Assembly (NCBI RefSeq): GCF_023101185.1
Contig: NZ_CP078077.1
Span: 2,013,630 to 2,077,629, forward strand
Length of the DNA: 64,000 nucleotides
From: Microbacterium galbinum
GTDB lineage: Bacteria > Actinomycetota > Actinomycetes > Actinomycetales > Microbacteriaceae
Direction of reading: 5' to 3'
Part shown: piece by piece, positions 52,953-62,004 of the stretch
Position numbering within the stretch: position 1 is the first letter of the stretch
Layout: every line of letters begins with the position of its first letter
Notes under the pieces: model-generated
Told to the model about the DNA's origin: nothing
The model's database searches: none
Seen by the model: only the letters and a program-made list of their open reading frames with translations
Translations under genes and position numbers: made by a program

Positions 52953-53588
52953 ATGAAGTCGTCTGCGTCGGCTCTCGCCCTGCTGCTCGTCGTCGTGCTC
53001 ACCGGCTGCTCTCCGGTCGCCGAGGCATCGCCGTCGTCATCGATGGCGCCCACGAGCACCCCGTCGGCGAGCGCCGAAGCCTCGACACCCGTCGAGCTCG
53101 TGCCCGGCTCGACGCTCGATCGATCCGCGGTGACCGCAGCGGTGCCCGTGGGGGAGACGATCTCGATCGTGGTTCCATCCGCCCCGGGTGAAGAGGAGCG
53201 CCTGGCGCTCGCCGCCGTGCAGGACGAGGCCGCCCGTCACCGCGCCACGGTGCAGGTGCATGCGGATACCGACCCTGTCGCGTCGGTCACCACTGCTCTC
53301 GCCGATCGTCCCGACGTGATCGTCGCCATCGGTCCCGCGCTCATTGGCGCCATCGACCAGGCCTCCGCCGCCAACCTCGACGTGTCGTTCCTCGTACTCG
53401 GCACGCAACTCGCCGAGCCCACCGGAAACGTCATCGCCGTCACCTGGCCCGGAGCCGAGGAACGAGCCGTGTTCGCCGATGCCCCTGCGTCTTTCACGGG
53501 TGCCGCGACGTACGCGGGCGAGGCGCTCGGGGTCGGTCTCGCCGCCTTCGCCTCCGGACTCGACGGTCACGTCATCGCTCTCGACTGA
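52953..53588 (+). CDS. lipoprotein with periplasmic-binding-like (BMP-type) fold
   Basis: A 211-residue protein from ATG 52953 (GAGGAACTC upstream). The lipoprotein signal ends at LTGC (residues 16-19). A Ser/Thr/Pro/Ala linker leads to a domain with SIVVPSAPGEEERLALAAVQDE, PDVIVAIGPALIGAIDQ and DVSFLVLGTQL, the rhythm of a PnrA/BMP-type binding protein but shorter than a full two-lobe protein. No permease is next to it. It may be a receptor fragment or a stand-alone binding lipoprotein. Confidence 0.6.
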   Translation: MKSSASALALLLVVVLTGCSPVAEASPSSSMAPTSTPSASAEASTPVELVPGSTLDRSAVTAAVPVGETISIVVPSAPGEEERLALAAVQDEAARHRATVQVHADTDPVASVTTALADRPDVIVAIGPALIGAIDQASAANLDVSFLVLGTQLAEPTGNVIAVTWPGAEERAVFADAPASFTGAATYAGEALGVGLAAFASGLDGHVIALD

Positions 53589-53643
53589 GGGCACGACACC
53601 GACCGAGGCGCAGCCCTAAGCTCGTCGTGACGAGGGGGTCGGG

Positions 53644-54147
53644 ATGACGAAGAAGATCGTGGTGGCAGTGCTCGCAGGGATCGGGGCGGTGCTCCTGCTC
53701 GCGGGGTGCGCCGGGCCGAGCGGCGTGGGTGCGGAACTCACGCCCACGGTGACGCCGACGGCGGCGTGCCCGCAGGTCGAGGGGGTCGAGCTTCCGCCCG
53801 AGTGCGCGCCCTACGATCCCGGGCAGGCGATGGATCTCAACGATCGGTACCGCGACCGTATGGAGATCGACAGCGCGACGCACGAGGCGAGCGCCGCCGT
53901 CGTCGAGACGCTGCGCATCGACCTCGAGGGGTTGCGCACCGCGGGCACGTTCACGGTCGACACCGTGCGGGCCGTGCTGACGGATGCCGGACTCCCCGAT
54001 GCCCAGGTGCGCGAGGACTACGGCGACGTGCTCTTCGGCGTCGGGGGTGTCGACGGCGGATGCGTCTTCGGCGAGGTCACCGAGGAGGGCGTGACTGTGG
54101 ACATCGGCGGCTACATCCTCGACGGCGGATGCCTGCCCGCGCAGTGA
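53644..54147 (+). CDS. hypothetical lipoprotein
   Basis: A 167-residue protein. The signal ends LLAGC (lipobox), followed by a Thr/Pro linker. The mature part has four cysteines in two likely disulfides (CPQVEGVELPPEC and CVFGEV with the final GGCLPAQ) and a central helix VVETLRIDLEGLRT. Similar lipoproteins are common in Microbacterium; function unknown. Confidence 0.7.
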   Translation: MTKKIVVAVLAGIGAVLLLAGCAGPSGVGAELTPTVTPTAACPQVEGVELPPECAPYDPGQAMDLNDRYRDRMEIDSATHEASAAVVETLRIDLEGLRTAGTFTVDTVRAVLTDAGLPDAQVREDYGDVLFGVGGVDGGCVFGEVTEEGVTVDIGGYILDGGCLPAQ

Positions 54148-54166
54148 GACGTCGGCGGCCCGGGGC

Positions 54167-54982
54167 CTAGTCGTTTTCGAGCACGTAAGCCCCGGAGGCA
54201 TCCGTGAACAGCGCCGTCTGGCCGGGAAGGGCCTGCCGGGCGAAGTCCGAGATCCATGGGAACCGGGCGAGGAACGAGTCGACCGACCACACCTCGTGGT
54301 TCGCGGAGTCGTTCATGTAGGCATCCGATTCGAGTCCGGTGACCGACTGCAGGTGCGCGCCCGTGAACGTGACCCAGCGGGGCGGATGCTCGGCGTGCAG
54401 CTTCGAGAGGAACACGGGACGGTTGCCGGCGATGCCTGCGGGGGCCGCCACGGCATCGTCACGGGTCACGTCGAGCAGCGCGTCGAGCGAGCCCGCTTCG
54501 GCGACCAGCGCCTCCCATCCGCGTGCCGCGGCGTACGCCGCCTCGGTATCGGTGAGCAGGCGCAGCGTGCGCACATGGCCGACGAGGGCACCCTCGTGCC
54601 GCACCTCGTCGAACGAGCTCCCCCACCGAGAGCCCGTCGCCATGATCGCCGTGATTCGCGTGCCCGAGAGGAAGGGCTCGGTATTGCGCCAGGGGGCGCC
54701 GACCGGAGGTACCCGGCGGTTGCGGGCGATGTCGTCGCAGACGATCTCGAGCGCGGCGAAAGCGGCCCCCTGCTGTCCGTCGATCACCTCGACCGCCAGC
54801 TCGACCTGATCACCGGTGTCGGTCGGCAGGCGTGAGGCGCCCAGAGTCATCACGGTCACCGGTCCGTCGGTCGGGCGCTTCTCGACGATGCGGACCGACC
54901 CGCCGATCAAGTCGGGGAAAGGTGCCGGCGCGACCCCCAGCGAATCGAAGACGTGTTCGGGGAAGCCGTGATCCGAGGTCAT
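54167..54982 (-). CDS. SUFU (suppressor of fused)-like domain protein
   Basis: A 271-residue protein from ATG 54982. The first half (PFPDLIGGSVRIVEKRPTDG, VTVMTLGASRLP, VELAVEVIDGQQGAAFAALE) has the strand order I know from bacterial SUFU domains; the second half carries VTFTGAHLQSVTGLESDAY and FLARFPWISDF. Bacterial SUFU proteins are often immunity proteins, but no toxin is nearby apart from VapC. The family call is moderate only. Confidence 0.5.
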   Translation of the reverse strand: MTSDHGFPEHVFDSLGVAPAPFPDLIGGSVRIVEKRPTDGPVTVMTLGASRLPTDTGDQVELAVEVIDGQQGAAFAALEIVCDDIARNRRVPPVGAPWRNTEPFLSGTRITAIMATGSRWGSSFDEVRHEGALVGHVRTLRLLTDTEAAYAAARGWEALVAEAGSLDALLDVTRDDAVAAPAGIAGNRPVFLSKLHAEHPPRWVTFTGAHLQSVTGLESDAYMNDSANHEVWSVDSFLARFPWISDFARQALPGQTALFTDASGAYVLEND

Positions 54983-55032
54983 CGCCCGAGTCTTCCAGTC
55001 GCCGAGAGGCGAGGCAACGGGCGGGCGGCGGC

Positions 55033-55437
55033 TCAGGAGTCGACGTACTCCTGGCGGACGGCGCCATCGGTCGCCTGCTCGATGAAGCCGAAATCGCGAT
55101 CGGAGTTCAGGATGATCGCCTGATTCGCGACGGCGTAGGCGGCGATGAGGCAGTCGAATGCTGCAGCGGCACGCACCAAGCCCGAATCCCAGAGCGCCTG
55201 CTGGATTGCGAGAGCATCCCGTTCCGATGGATGCTCCCACGCCGGCAACATGCCCTCCATGTCTTCACGGAGTTCGCGGTACTCCTGAGGGGTCCGCGCC
55301 GAATGGCGATATTCGAGCACCTGTGGCGGGCACGTGAGGATGAGATCCTGCGGGGCGATCTCCCGCAGCCGTCGAGCGATAGCGGCGCTCGAACCCGCTT
55401 TCTGCCAGATGCTGTTGTCGATGAGGTACGTCGTCAC
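55033..55437 (-). CDS. vapC: PIN-domain toxin, VapC-like
   Basis: A 134-residue PIN ribonuclease. The acidic metal site is Asp7 (YLIDNS), Glu42, Asp95 (AFDCLIAAYA) and Asp113/Asp115 (NSDRDF). VapC toxins cut tRNA or rRNA when released from VapB. Its ATG overlaps the stop of the antitoxin gene, so it follows the usual antitoxin-first order. Confidence 0.88.
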   Translation of the reverse strand: MTTYLIDNSIWQKAGSSAAIARRLREIAPQDLILTCPPQVLEYRHSARTPQEYRELREDMEGMLPAWEHPSERDALAIQQALWDSGLVRAAAAFDCLIAAYAVANQAIILNSDRDFGFIEQATDGAVRQEYVDS

Positions 55438-55649
55438 GACGCGGCGGGCGAGGGAGTGATCGTCGGAGCATCGATCTGGTCGGCCTCGAACCGCCGAGCG
55501 ATGATGCGCTCCACGGCGGCGGGCTGTCGACGCACGGCGATGAGCGTGCGCAGGGCGAGGTCGACGGTCTCGCGGTTGGATGTCGTGCCGGCGAGTTCCT
55601 TCGCCTGACGGAGTTCCTGGGGATCGATGTCGATCGATGTGACGGTCAT
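55434..55649 (-). CDS. vapB: VapB-like antitoxin
   Basis: A 71-residue protein from ATG 55649 behind a perfect GGAGG. A short strand (TVTSIDID) and two helices (ELRQAKELAGTTSNRETVDLALRTL) form a ribbon-helix-helix DNA-binding part; the tail RRFEADQID should wrap the toxin. It overlaps vapC by four bases. It probably represses its own promoter through the TATATA repeats at 55661-55684. Confidence 0.85.
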   Translation of the reverse strand: MTVTSIDIDPQELRQAKELAGTTSNRETVDLALRTLIAVRRQPAAVERIIARRFEADQIDAPTITPSPAAS

Positions 55650-55660
55650 GTCGCCTCCTT

Positions 55661-55684
55661 CGCTATATAAGCGACTATATAACG
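55661..55684 (-). promoter_or_regulatory. vapBC promoter/operator
   Basis: CTATATAA occurs twice (55663-55670 and 55675-55682), 12 bases apart. The sequences resemble -10 boxes, and the spacing of about one helical turn suits paired ribbon-helix-helix dimers. The site starts 12 bases upstream of the antitoxin ATG. Confidence 0.6.
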
Positions 55685-55699
55685 AAGGTCTGTGCCCGT

Positions 55700-56798
55700 C
55701 TAGGTCGAGCCGATGAGGCTCCGCTGCTCGACGAGCGGGCAGGTGAAGACGTCGCGCTCGCCGAGTCCGACCCGGTTGATGTAGCGCACGACGATGGCGT
55801 ACGAGGTGAGCAGGCCGACGGAGGTGTACGGCACGTCGTGCGCGCGGCAGTACTCCGCGATCATCGGCGCCGCACGGCGGAGGTGAGGGCGGGGCATCGA
55901 CGGGAAGAGGTGATGCTCGATTTGATAGTTCAGCCCGCCCATCACGACGTCGAGCAGGCGAGTGCCCCGAACGTTCCGGCTCATCATGACCTGACGTCGC
56001 AGGAAGTCGAGCGTCATGTCGCGCGGCACGACCGGCATCCCCTTGTGGTTCGGAGCGAAGGCGATCCCCATGTAGAAGCCGAACAGGCCCAGCTGCACGG
56101 CCAGGAAGGCGAACGCGATGCCCGGCGACAGCACGAGGAAGACGAGCGTCAGAAAGCCTCCGAGGCGGATGCCGAGGAAAGCGATCTCGACCCATCGCCG
56201 TTCGAGACGACCGCGCGCGAACACCCGGCGGACGCCCGAGGCGTGCAGCGACAGCCCCTCGAGGAGCAGGATCGGGAAGAAGAACACCCCCCTGGTGTCC
56301 GCGCATCCAGGTGAGCACCGGACCGCGGTGCCTGGCCGCCGTCTCGGCCGTCACGGCGATGACGGGCAACTCGATGTCGGGGTCGGACCCCAGCTTGTTC
56401 GGGTTGGCGTGGTGGCGGGTGTGCTTGTGCTGCCACCAGCCGTAACTCATGCCGACGAGCAGGTCGCCGAGGATCAGGCTGATCCAGTCGTTCCAGCGCC
56501 CCGAGACGAAGATCTGCCGATGGGCGGCGTCATGGCCGAGGAAGGCGATCTGCGTGAAGACGATCGCGAGCGCGGCGGCCGTGAAGAGCTGCCACCACGA
56601 CTCTCCGATCCAGACGAACGCCGCGAGGCACGCGGCGACGACCAGTGGCGCGGCGATGAGCTTCGTCCAGTAGTACCCGTATCGGCGGCGCAGCAGGCCC
56701 TGGTGGCGGACCTGCTGCGCCAGCTCGGTGAACGCGCTCGTCGCGCGCGAGGTGCCCTCGCGCGGACGGGTGCGGATGGTCTGGCGGATGTCGTCCAT
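55700..56798 (-). pseudogene. membrane fatty acid desaturase, frameshifted
   Basis: The N-terminal frame (from ATG 56798) encodes a cytosolic start, two helices and the first two histidine boxes HDAAHR and HTRHH. At the six-C run 56287-56292 the frame changes; the rest, in another frame to 55700, gives FFFPILLLEGLSLHASG, more helices, and the third box YQIEHHLFP. Removing one base rejoins a protein of about 365 residues with all His boxes of acyl-lipid or acyl-CoA front-end-type desaturases (diiron enzymes using oxygen). Either a mutation or a homopolymer read error. An acyl-chain desaturase would adjust membrane fluidity. Confidence 0.8.
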
Positions 56799-56824
56799 GA
56801 CGACCTCCTTCTCCGGCGTCGCCG

Positions 56825-57346
56825 CTAGCTGCGGACGGCGCCTCCTTCTTCGACCCAGTCCTCGATACGGGAGTCATCGTCGGACGACCGATCGCTTCCG
56901 GAGGGAGGGGTGAACACGACCGCGTCGGCGAGCGCGGCGACCAGCGCCGCGCGCTCCTGCTCGCGGTCGGAGGCGATCTGGAATCGGTCGGCCGCCTGCG
57001 CACGGGCCGTGTGCAGGGCGGTCGTGATCTCGGCGAGCCGCTGCGCGAGCACGGAGGCGAGGCCATCGCGAAGCTCTTCCAGATTGGTGTTCGCGATCTC
57101 GAGGCGACGGTCCGCCACGTGCAGCTCGACCGTCGGGTATCCGTTCGCGGACAGGTGGTCGCGCATCTCGCTGCTCTGGATCGCATCGACCTCATCGCGA
57201 TCGGCTTTGCGCGTGAACACCGCTTCGACGGTGTAGTGGTCGGGAGCGTCATCGGTCATCAGTGCGGCGGGAAGCGAACCGACGAGGACGGACCCCAGGC
57301 CCAGCAGTTCAGGGTTCTGCCCTGCGATCTTCAGTTGTGCGTTCAT
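56825..57346 (-). CDS. hypothetical protein with helical C-terminus
   Basis: A 173-residue protein. A small alpha/beta N-terminal part (YTVEAVFTRKADRDEVDAIQ, TVELHVADRRLEIANTNLEE) is followed by a long helix LAEITTALHTARAQAADRFQ and an acidic tail ending in DWVEEGG. No membrane segment. It lies 27 bases upstream of the desaturase gene on the same strand; they may be co-transcribed. Function unknown. Confidence 0.65.
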   Translation of the reverse strand: MNAQLKIAGQNPELLGLGSVLVGSLPAALMTDDAPDHYTVEAVFTRKADRDEVDAIQSSEMRDHLSANGYPTVELHVADRRLEIANTNLEELRDGLASVLAQRLAEITTALHTARAQAADRFQIASDREQERAALVAALADAVVFTPPSGSDRSSDDDSRIEDWVEEGGAVRS

Positions 57347-57431
57347 ACCGCGACGATAGTTGCGTCGCCGCCATCACGGCAGGGCGTTGACTCCCCGGAA
57401 CATGCGTGTGTGCGAATATGTCGCGCCAGGA

Positions 57432-57938
57432 TCACCCGTGCGCGAGCACCTGCAAGCCGATGACGGCCAGGCCGAGCGCCGCCTCGGCTCCGAGTGCGAC
57501 GAGGCGCTGGAACCACGTCAACGGCATCCGTCGAACCGCGATCCAGCCGATGACGATGAGCGAGGCGAGCAGGGCGATCGCGCTGGCGCGCAACGCGGCA
57601 TCCGTCGACCAGGCATCGAGCCCCGCGAATCCCAGGAACACGAACGGCAGCACGACCGTGCTGAGCGCCCCGAAGCTCGACGCGAGAGCGTGCCGCAGCT
57701 CGGGCGGCGTGAAGAGCCGCTCGTGTACGACGAGGTGCGAGATCAGGTCAGCGGTGAAGACGGCGAGCAGGGTGCCCATCACCGTGACGATGAGCGTCGT
57801 CGCCGCCTCGCCGGCGCTCACGTGGCCGTGGGTCGAGAGCGTGATGACGACGGCGAGTGCGGCGAACGTGAGGTAGATCCGCTCCTTGAGGTGGGCGGCG
57901 CGGGCCGCGCGTTCGGCCTCGTCGATCTTCTCGGCCAT
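57432..57938 (-). CDS. four-helix membrane protein
   Basis: A 168-residue protein from ATG 57938 (AGGAG upstream). An N-terminal charged helix (DEAERAARAAHLKER) precedes four membrane helices. It is paralogous to the protein at 42296-42880, sharing the SHLVVHERL/SHGL region and the ALRASAIALLASLIVIGW-like helix. Conserved His in the second helix could bind a metal. Function unknown. Confidence 0.7.
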   Translation of the reverse strand: MAEKIDEAERAARAAHLKERIYLTFAALAVVITLSTHGHVSAGEAATTLIVTVMGTLLAVFTADLISHLVVHERLFTPPELRHALASSFGALSTVVLPFVFLGFAGLDAWSTDAALRASAIALLASLIVIGWIAVRRMPLTWFQRLVALGAEAALGLAVIGLQVLAHG

Positions 57939-58030
57939 GAGACTCCTGTCTGGCGATGTTTCCAAGCCAAGGCTAAGGCGTCGTGACGAGAGGTCGGATG
58001 TTCGGGTTGCGCATCGGCCTCGGCGGTGTT

Positions 58031-58052
58031 TATATTACGACGTAAAGTAATT
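58031..58052 (+). promoter_or_regulatory. promoter/operator of the sugar ABC operon
   Basis: TATATT (58031-58036) could be a -10 box. The palindrome TTACG-A-CGTAA (58035-58045) overlaps a wider ATTAC...GTAAT pair (58034-58051). It lies 18 bases upstream of the first permease gene and is a good candidate operator for the ROK regulator encoded downstream. Confidence 0.5.
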
Positions 58053-58069
58053 CTCCCGAGAAGGCAGAC

Positions 58070-59044
58070 ATGACGCTCAGTGTCGAGCAAGACCTCCCCA
58101 CCGCGACAGCGGCGGCACCCGCGGAACGACGGAAACGGCAGTCCCGGTTCCGCCGCAGCCTGCGCCGCTACTGGCAGCTGTACCTCCTGCTGCTGATCCC
58201 CATCATCTGGTTCATCGTGTTCCGCTACATCCCGATGGCCAACGCGGTCATCGCGTTCAAGAACTACAACCCGATCGACGGCGTCTGGGGCAGCCCCTGG
58301 GTGGGCTTCGACAACTTCGCGAACCTCTTCCGCAACCCCGTCTTCCCGCGCCTGGTCGGCAACACGTTCATCCTCGCCGCGTACACCCTGCTCGCCAGCT
58401 TCCCGCTGCCGATCATCCTCGCCCTCGCGCTCAACGAGGTGCGACTGCGCTTCTTCAAGCGCACCGTGCAGATGGTCACCTACGCGCCGTACTTCATCTC
58501 GACGGTGGTCGTGGTGTCGATGACGATCCTGCTGCTCTCGCCGCGCGTCGGACTCCTCGGGCGCACGTTCAGCTTCTTCGGCGCGGGGCAGGTCGATCTG
58601 CTCGCCAGCGCCGACTTCTTCCGGCACATCTACGTCGCCACCGACATCTGGACCACGACCGGGTACTCGGCCGTCATCTACCTCGCCGCCCTCGCGTCGG
58701 TCGACACCTCGCTCTACGAGGCCGCCAAGATCGACGGCGCGAGCAGGCTCCAGAAGATCTGGAACGTCGACATCCCGGCACTGCTGCCCACGGCATCCAT
58801 CATCCTCATCCTCGGCGTCGGCAACATCATGGCGATCGGGTTCGAGAAGGCGTTCCTGCTGCAGAACGCCCTCAACCTCTCGACATCCGAGATCATCCCG
58901 ACCTACGTGTACAAAACGGGCATCCTCAACGCGAACTTCAGTCTCGGGGCGACGATCGGGCTCTTCAACGCCGTGATCAGCCTCGTGCTGCTGCTCGTGG
59001 TGAACACGGTGTCGAAGCGAGTGACGGGAAACGGACTGTGGTGA
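58070..59044 (+). CDS. sugar ABC transporter permease (LplB-like, CUT1)
   Basis: A 324-residue permease. A cytosolic start rich in Arg leads to six helices, and the EAA coupling loop is YEAAKIDGASRLQKIWNVDIP. FRYIPMANAVIAFKNYNPIDG near residue 50 is typical of the LplB branch, which serves oligosaccharide or polysaccharide fragments. It is the first gene of a permease-permease-binding protein operon; the ATPase is not here and is probably a shared MsmK-like one. Confidence 0.9.
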   Translation: MTLSVEQDLPTATAAAPAERRKRQSRFRRSLRRYWQLYLLLLIPIIWFIVFRYIPMANAVIAFKNYNPIDGVWGSPWVGFDNFANLFRNPVFPRLVGNTFILAAYTLLASFPLPIILALALNEVRLRFFKRTVQMVTYAPYFISTVVVVSMTILLLSPRVGLLGRTFSFFGAGQVDLLASADFFRHIYVATDIWTTTGYSAVIYLAALASVDTSLYEAAKIDGASRLQKIWNVDIPALLPTASIILILGVGNIMAIGFEKAFLLQNALNLSTSEIIPTYVYKTGILNANFSLGATIGLFNAVISLVLLLVVNTVSKRVTGNGLW

Positions 59045-60018
59045 CCACGATCAACACCGAGGCGCTCCTGACCGAAGAGGTCGTCGTCGCGAAGAACAAG
59101 AAGCGCCGGCCGAAGCGCGACCCGCTCACCCGCGGCGTCAAGGTCAAGGAGACCAAGACCGACCGCGTGTTCATCGCCGCGGCCTACATCCTGCTCACGG
59201 TCTTCCTGCTCGTCGTGCTGCTGCCGCTGCTGAACATCCTCGCGAGCTCGGTCTCGAGTCCCCAGGCCGTCTCGGCGGGACGCGTGCTGTTCTGGCCCGT
59301 CGACTTCACCCTCCGCGGCTACGAAGAGGCGCTCGGCAACCCCGCGATCCTCCGCGGATTCGGCAACTCGATCTTCTACACCGTCGTCGGCACGCTCATC
59401 AGCGTGCTCGGCACGGTCGCCGTCGCCTACCCGCTCTCGCGGACCCAGCTCTTCGGACGCAAGGTCATCACCGGTGGCGTCGTGTTCACGATGCTCTTCA
59501 GCGGTGGCGTCATCCCGATGTACCTCGTCGTGCAGTCCCTCGGCCTTCTCGACACCCGCTGGTCGATGCTGCTGCCCAACGCGATCGGCGTCTGGCAGGT
59601 GATCATCGCGATCGTGTACTTCCGCTCGGCCGTGCCCGACGAGGTGTACGAGGCGGCACAGCTCGACGGGGCATCCGAACTGCGCATCCTCTGGACCATC
59701 GTCGTGCCGCTCGCGAAGCCCCTGCTCGCCGTCATCGCCCTGATGTACGCGATCATGCAGTGGAACTCGTACTTCGACGCCCTGCTCTACCTGCGCAACG
59801 CCGACCTGCAGCCGCTCCAGCTCGTGCTGAGAGGACTCCTGATCCTCAACGACTCGGGCGGGGGCGGAGACGTCGCCGAGCAGCTGCGGCGCCGTGAACT
59901 CGCCGACCTCATGCGGTACTCGACCGTCGTCATCGCGACCATCCCGATGCTCGTCGCCTACCCGTTCGTCGCGAAGTACTTCAACAAGGGGATCATGGTC
60001 GGCGCCGTCAAGGGCTGA
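59041..60018 (+). CDS. sugar ABC transporter permease (YtcP/LplC-like, CUT1)
   Basis: A 326-residue second permease whose GTG overlaps the previous stop (GTGA). It has six helices, the EAA loop YEAAQLDGASELRILWTIVVPLA, and the LplC landmarks SSPQAVSAGRVLFWPVDFTL and FSGGVIPMYLV. It forms the membrane channel with the LplB-like partner. Confidence 0.9.
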   Translation: MTTINTEALLTEEVVVAKNKKRRPKRDPLTRGVKVKETKTDRVFIAAAYILLTVFLLVVLLPLLNILASSVSSPQAVSAGRVLFWPVDFTLRGYEEALGNPAILRGFGNSIFYTVVGTLISVLGTVAVAYPLSRTQLFGRKVITGGVVFTMLFSGGVIPMYLVVQSLGLLDTRWSMLLPNAIGVWQVIIAIVYFRSAVPDEVYEAAQLDGASELRILWTIVVPLAKPLLAVIALMYAIMQWNSYFDALLYLRNADLQPLQLVLRGLLILNDSGGGGDVAEQLRRRELADLMRYSTVVIATIPMLVAYPFVAKYFNKGIMVGAVKG

Positions 60019-60077
60019 CCCCTCTCACAGACCCACCACCACACACCCCCATTACCCGGGCAAAGGAGATTCCGGCA

Positions 60078-61706
60078 ATGAGACACAGCATCATCCGAGG
60101 AGCGGCGGCCGTAGGCGCCCTCGCTCTCGCCGCAGGAGCGCTGGCGGCATGCACGTCGCCCAGCGACGACAACGGCAAGCTCGTCGCGTTCGGCCCGCAG
60201 GGCGACAACGGCTCGCTCAAGGACAACGCGTTCACGAAGCTGCTCGAGGAGAAGCTCGACATCGACTTCGACTGGCAGACCACCACCTACGACGGCAGCG
60301 TCGCCGGAGAGAAGCGCCAGGTGTCGCTCGCCAGCGGTGACTACCCCGACGCGTACTTCCTCGTGCCGTGGGTCGACGCCTTCTCGCGCAGCGAGGTGCT
60401 CAAGTACGGGCAGCAGGGCGTGCTCGTGCCCCTCGAAGACCTCATCGACGAGTACGCGCCGAACCTCAAGGAGCGCTTCGAGGAGAAGCCCGACTGGAAG
60501 CAGTCGGTCACCGCGCCCGACGGGCACATCTACGCGATCACCCAGTGGACCGAGTGCTTCCACTGCAGCTACCCGTCGAAGCTGTGGGTCAACTCCACCT
60601 GGCTCGACAAGCTGGGTCTCGACCAGCCGACCGACACCGAGGAACTGCGCGAGATGCTGCGCGCGTTCAAGAACGACGACCCGAACGGCAACGGCAAGGC
60701 CGACGAGGTCGCGCTCAGCGCATCGTCGGGCGAACCGGTCATCAACTACTTCATGAATGCCTTCACCTACGCCCCGTACGGCTCGCCCACGAGCCCGCCG
60801 CCGATGGTGCTCGACGGTGACAAGGTGACGCTCTCGGCGACCACCGACGGATGGCGCGAGGGCCTGAAGTACATCTCGTCGCTCGCCGACGAGGGGCTCA
60901 TCGACACGGCGTCGTTCACGCAGAACGGCGAGTCGCTGCGCGCGCTGGGTGACAACGCCGAGGCCGAGATCCTCGGTGCCGCGGCGGTGCTGCACCCGTA
61001 CGAGATCGTCACGCAGGATTCGCCCGACGGGCGCGACACGCACTACGACGCGGTGCCGCCGGTGAAGGGCCCGGACGGCACGCAGTACGCGACCTACCGT
61101 TCGCCGATCAGCTCGCTGGGCATGTTCGCGCTCACGAACAAGTCGAGCGAAGAGGAGCGCATCCAGGCGATCAAGGCGATCGACTACCTCGTGACCGATG
61201 AGGGTGACAAGCTCGGCGCCATGGGCCCCGAGGGCGAGGCCTGGGTTCCGGCGGAGCCGGGCGACGTCGCTCTCGACCCCGAGCTCGAGCCGACCTTCAA
61301 GCCGCTCACGTACGACGAGACCTCGAACTCCGCCTGGCGCTCGATGGCTCAGTACTGGGACTCTCTCGAGTTCCGCAACTCGCAGGTCGTGCCGGAGGAC
61401 ATCTACGCACCCGACGGGTACGAGCGTCGTCTGCTCGAGGCCACGAACCTCTACGAGCCGTTCGCTCCCGACGAGAGCCTCGTCTTCCCGTCGGAGAAGC
61501 TGTGGCCGAACCCCGACACCTCGGCGGAGATCGCCGAGCTGCAGACGAACATCGCGACCTACATCACGCAGGCGCAGGCGGAGTTCGTCACGGGGCAGCG
61601 CGACATCAACGACGACGGCGCATGGCAGTCGTACATCGACGACCTGAACGGCCTGGGCGTCGACCGCTACCTCGAACTGCAGCAGGAGCTCTACGACGCA
61701 CTGTGA
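60078..61706 (+). CDS. extracellular sugar-binding lipoprotein (LplA-like)
   Basis: A 542-residue solute-binding protein. The signal peptide ends at the lipobox LAAC (residues 22-25). The long mature protein has the features of family-1 binding proteins for oligosaccharides, with aromatic-rich segments WTECFHCSYPSKLWVNSTW and DPNGNGKADEVALSA, which may bind calcium. AAAGGAGATT precedes the ATG. A strong terminator follows, so the operon is permease-permease-binding protein. Confidence 0.9.
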   Translation: MRHSIIRGAAAVGALALAAGALAACTSPSDDNGKLVAFGPQGDNGSLKDNAFTKLLEEKLDIDFDWQTTTYDGSVAGEKRQVSLASGDYPDAYFLVPWVDAFSRSEVLKYGQQGVLVPLEDLIDEYAPNLKERFEEKPDWKQSVTAPDGHIYAITQWTECFHCSYPSKLWVNSTWLDKLGLDQPTDTEELREMLRAFKNDDPNGNGKADEVALSASSGEPVINYFMNAFTYAPYGSPTSPPPMVLDGDKVTLSATTDGWREGLKYISSLADEGLIDTASFTQNGESLRALGDNAEAEILGAAAVLHPYEIVTQDSPDGRDTHYDAVPPVKGPDGTQYATYRSPISSLGMFALTNKSSEEERIQAIKAIDYLVTDEGDKLGAMGPEGEAWVPAEPGDVALDPELEPTFKPLTYDETSNSAWRSMAQYWDSLEFRNSQVVPEDIYAPDGYERRLLEATNLYEPFAPDESLVFPSEKLWPNPDTSAEIAELQTNIATYITQAQAEFVTGQRDINDDGAWQSYIDDLNGLGVDRYLELQQELYDAL

Positions 61707-61722
61707 GCGAGTGAGGTGAAGG

Positions 61723-61752
61723 ACTGCCCGGCGGATGCTTCCGCCGGGCAGT
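61723..61752 (+). terminator. terminator after the sugar ABC operon
   Basis: A 13-bp perfect stem (ACTGCCCGGCGGA with TCCGCCGGGCAGT) around TGCT, followed by TCTG. It lies 16 bases after the binding-protein stop. Confidence 0.8.
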
Positions 61753-61776
61753 TCTGCGTGGGGTGACTGGTTGCGA

Positions 61777-61985
61777 CGCTTCGACAGGCTCAGCGACCCA
61801 GCCGACGGGCGGAGCGGGACCGGTGAGGGGTCAAGACACGCCCTACGCGCCGTCCGCCGCGCGGCGTGTTTTGACCCCTCAGCGAGAGAACCGGGTCCCT
61901 GAGCCTGTCGGGGCCCGCGAGAGACCGGGTCCCTGAGCCCGTCGGGGCCCGCGAGAGACTGGGTCCCTGAGCCTGTCGAAGGGTC
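61777..61985. repeat. cluster of CTTCGACAGGCTCAG palindromic repeats, copy 4
   Basis: One forward core (CGCTTCGACAGGCTCAGCG, near 61777) and three inverted partial or full cores (GGGTCCCTGAGCCTGTCG near 61892, 61925 and 61961) spaced about 35 bases apart by CGCGAGAGACYGGGTCC. It also contains an inverted repeat GGGGTCAAGACACGCC/GGCGTGTTTTGACCCC (61828-61880). It fills the gap between the operon and the convergent ROK gene. Confidence 0.75.
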
Positions 61986-62004
61986 CCGCCCCGCGGAACC
62001 GAGC

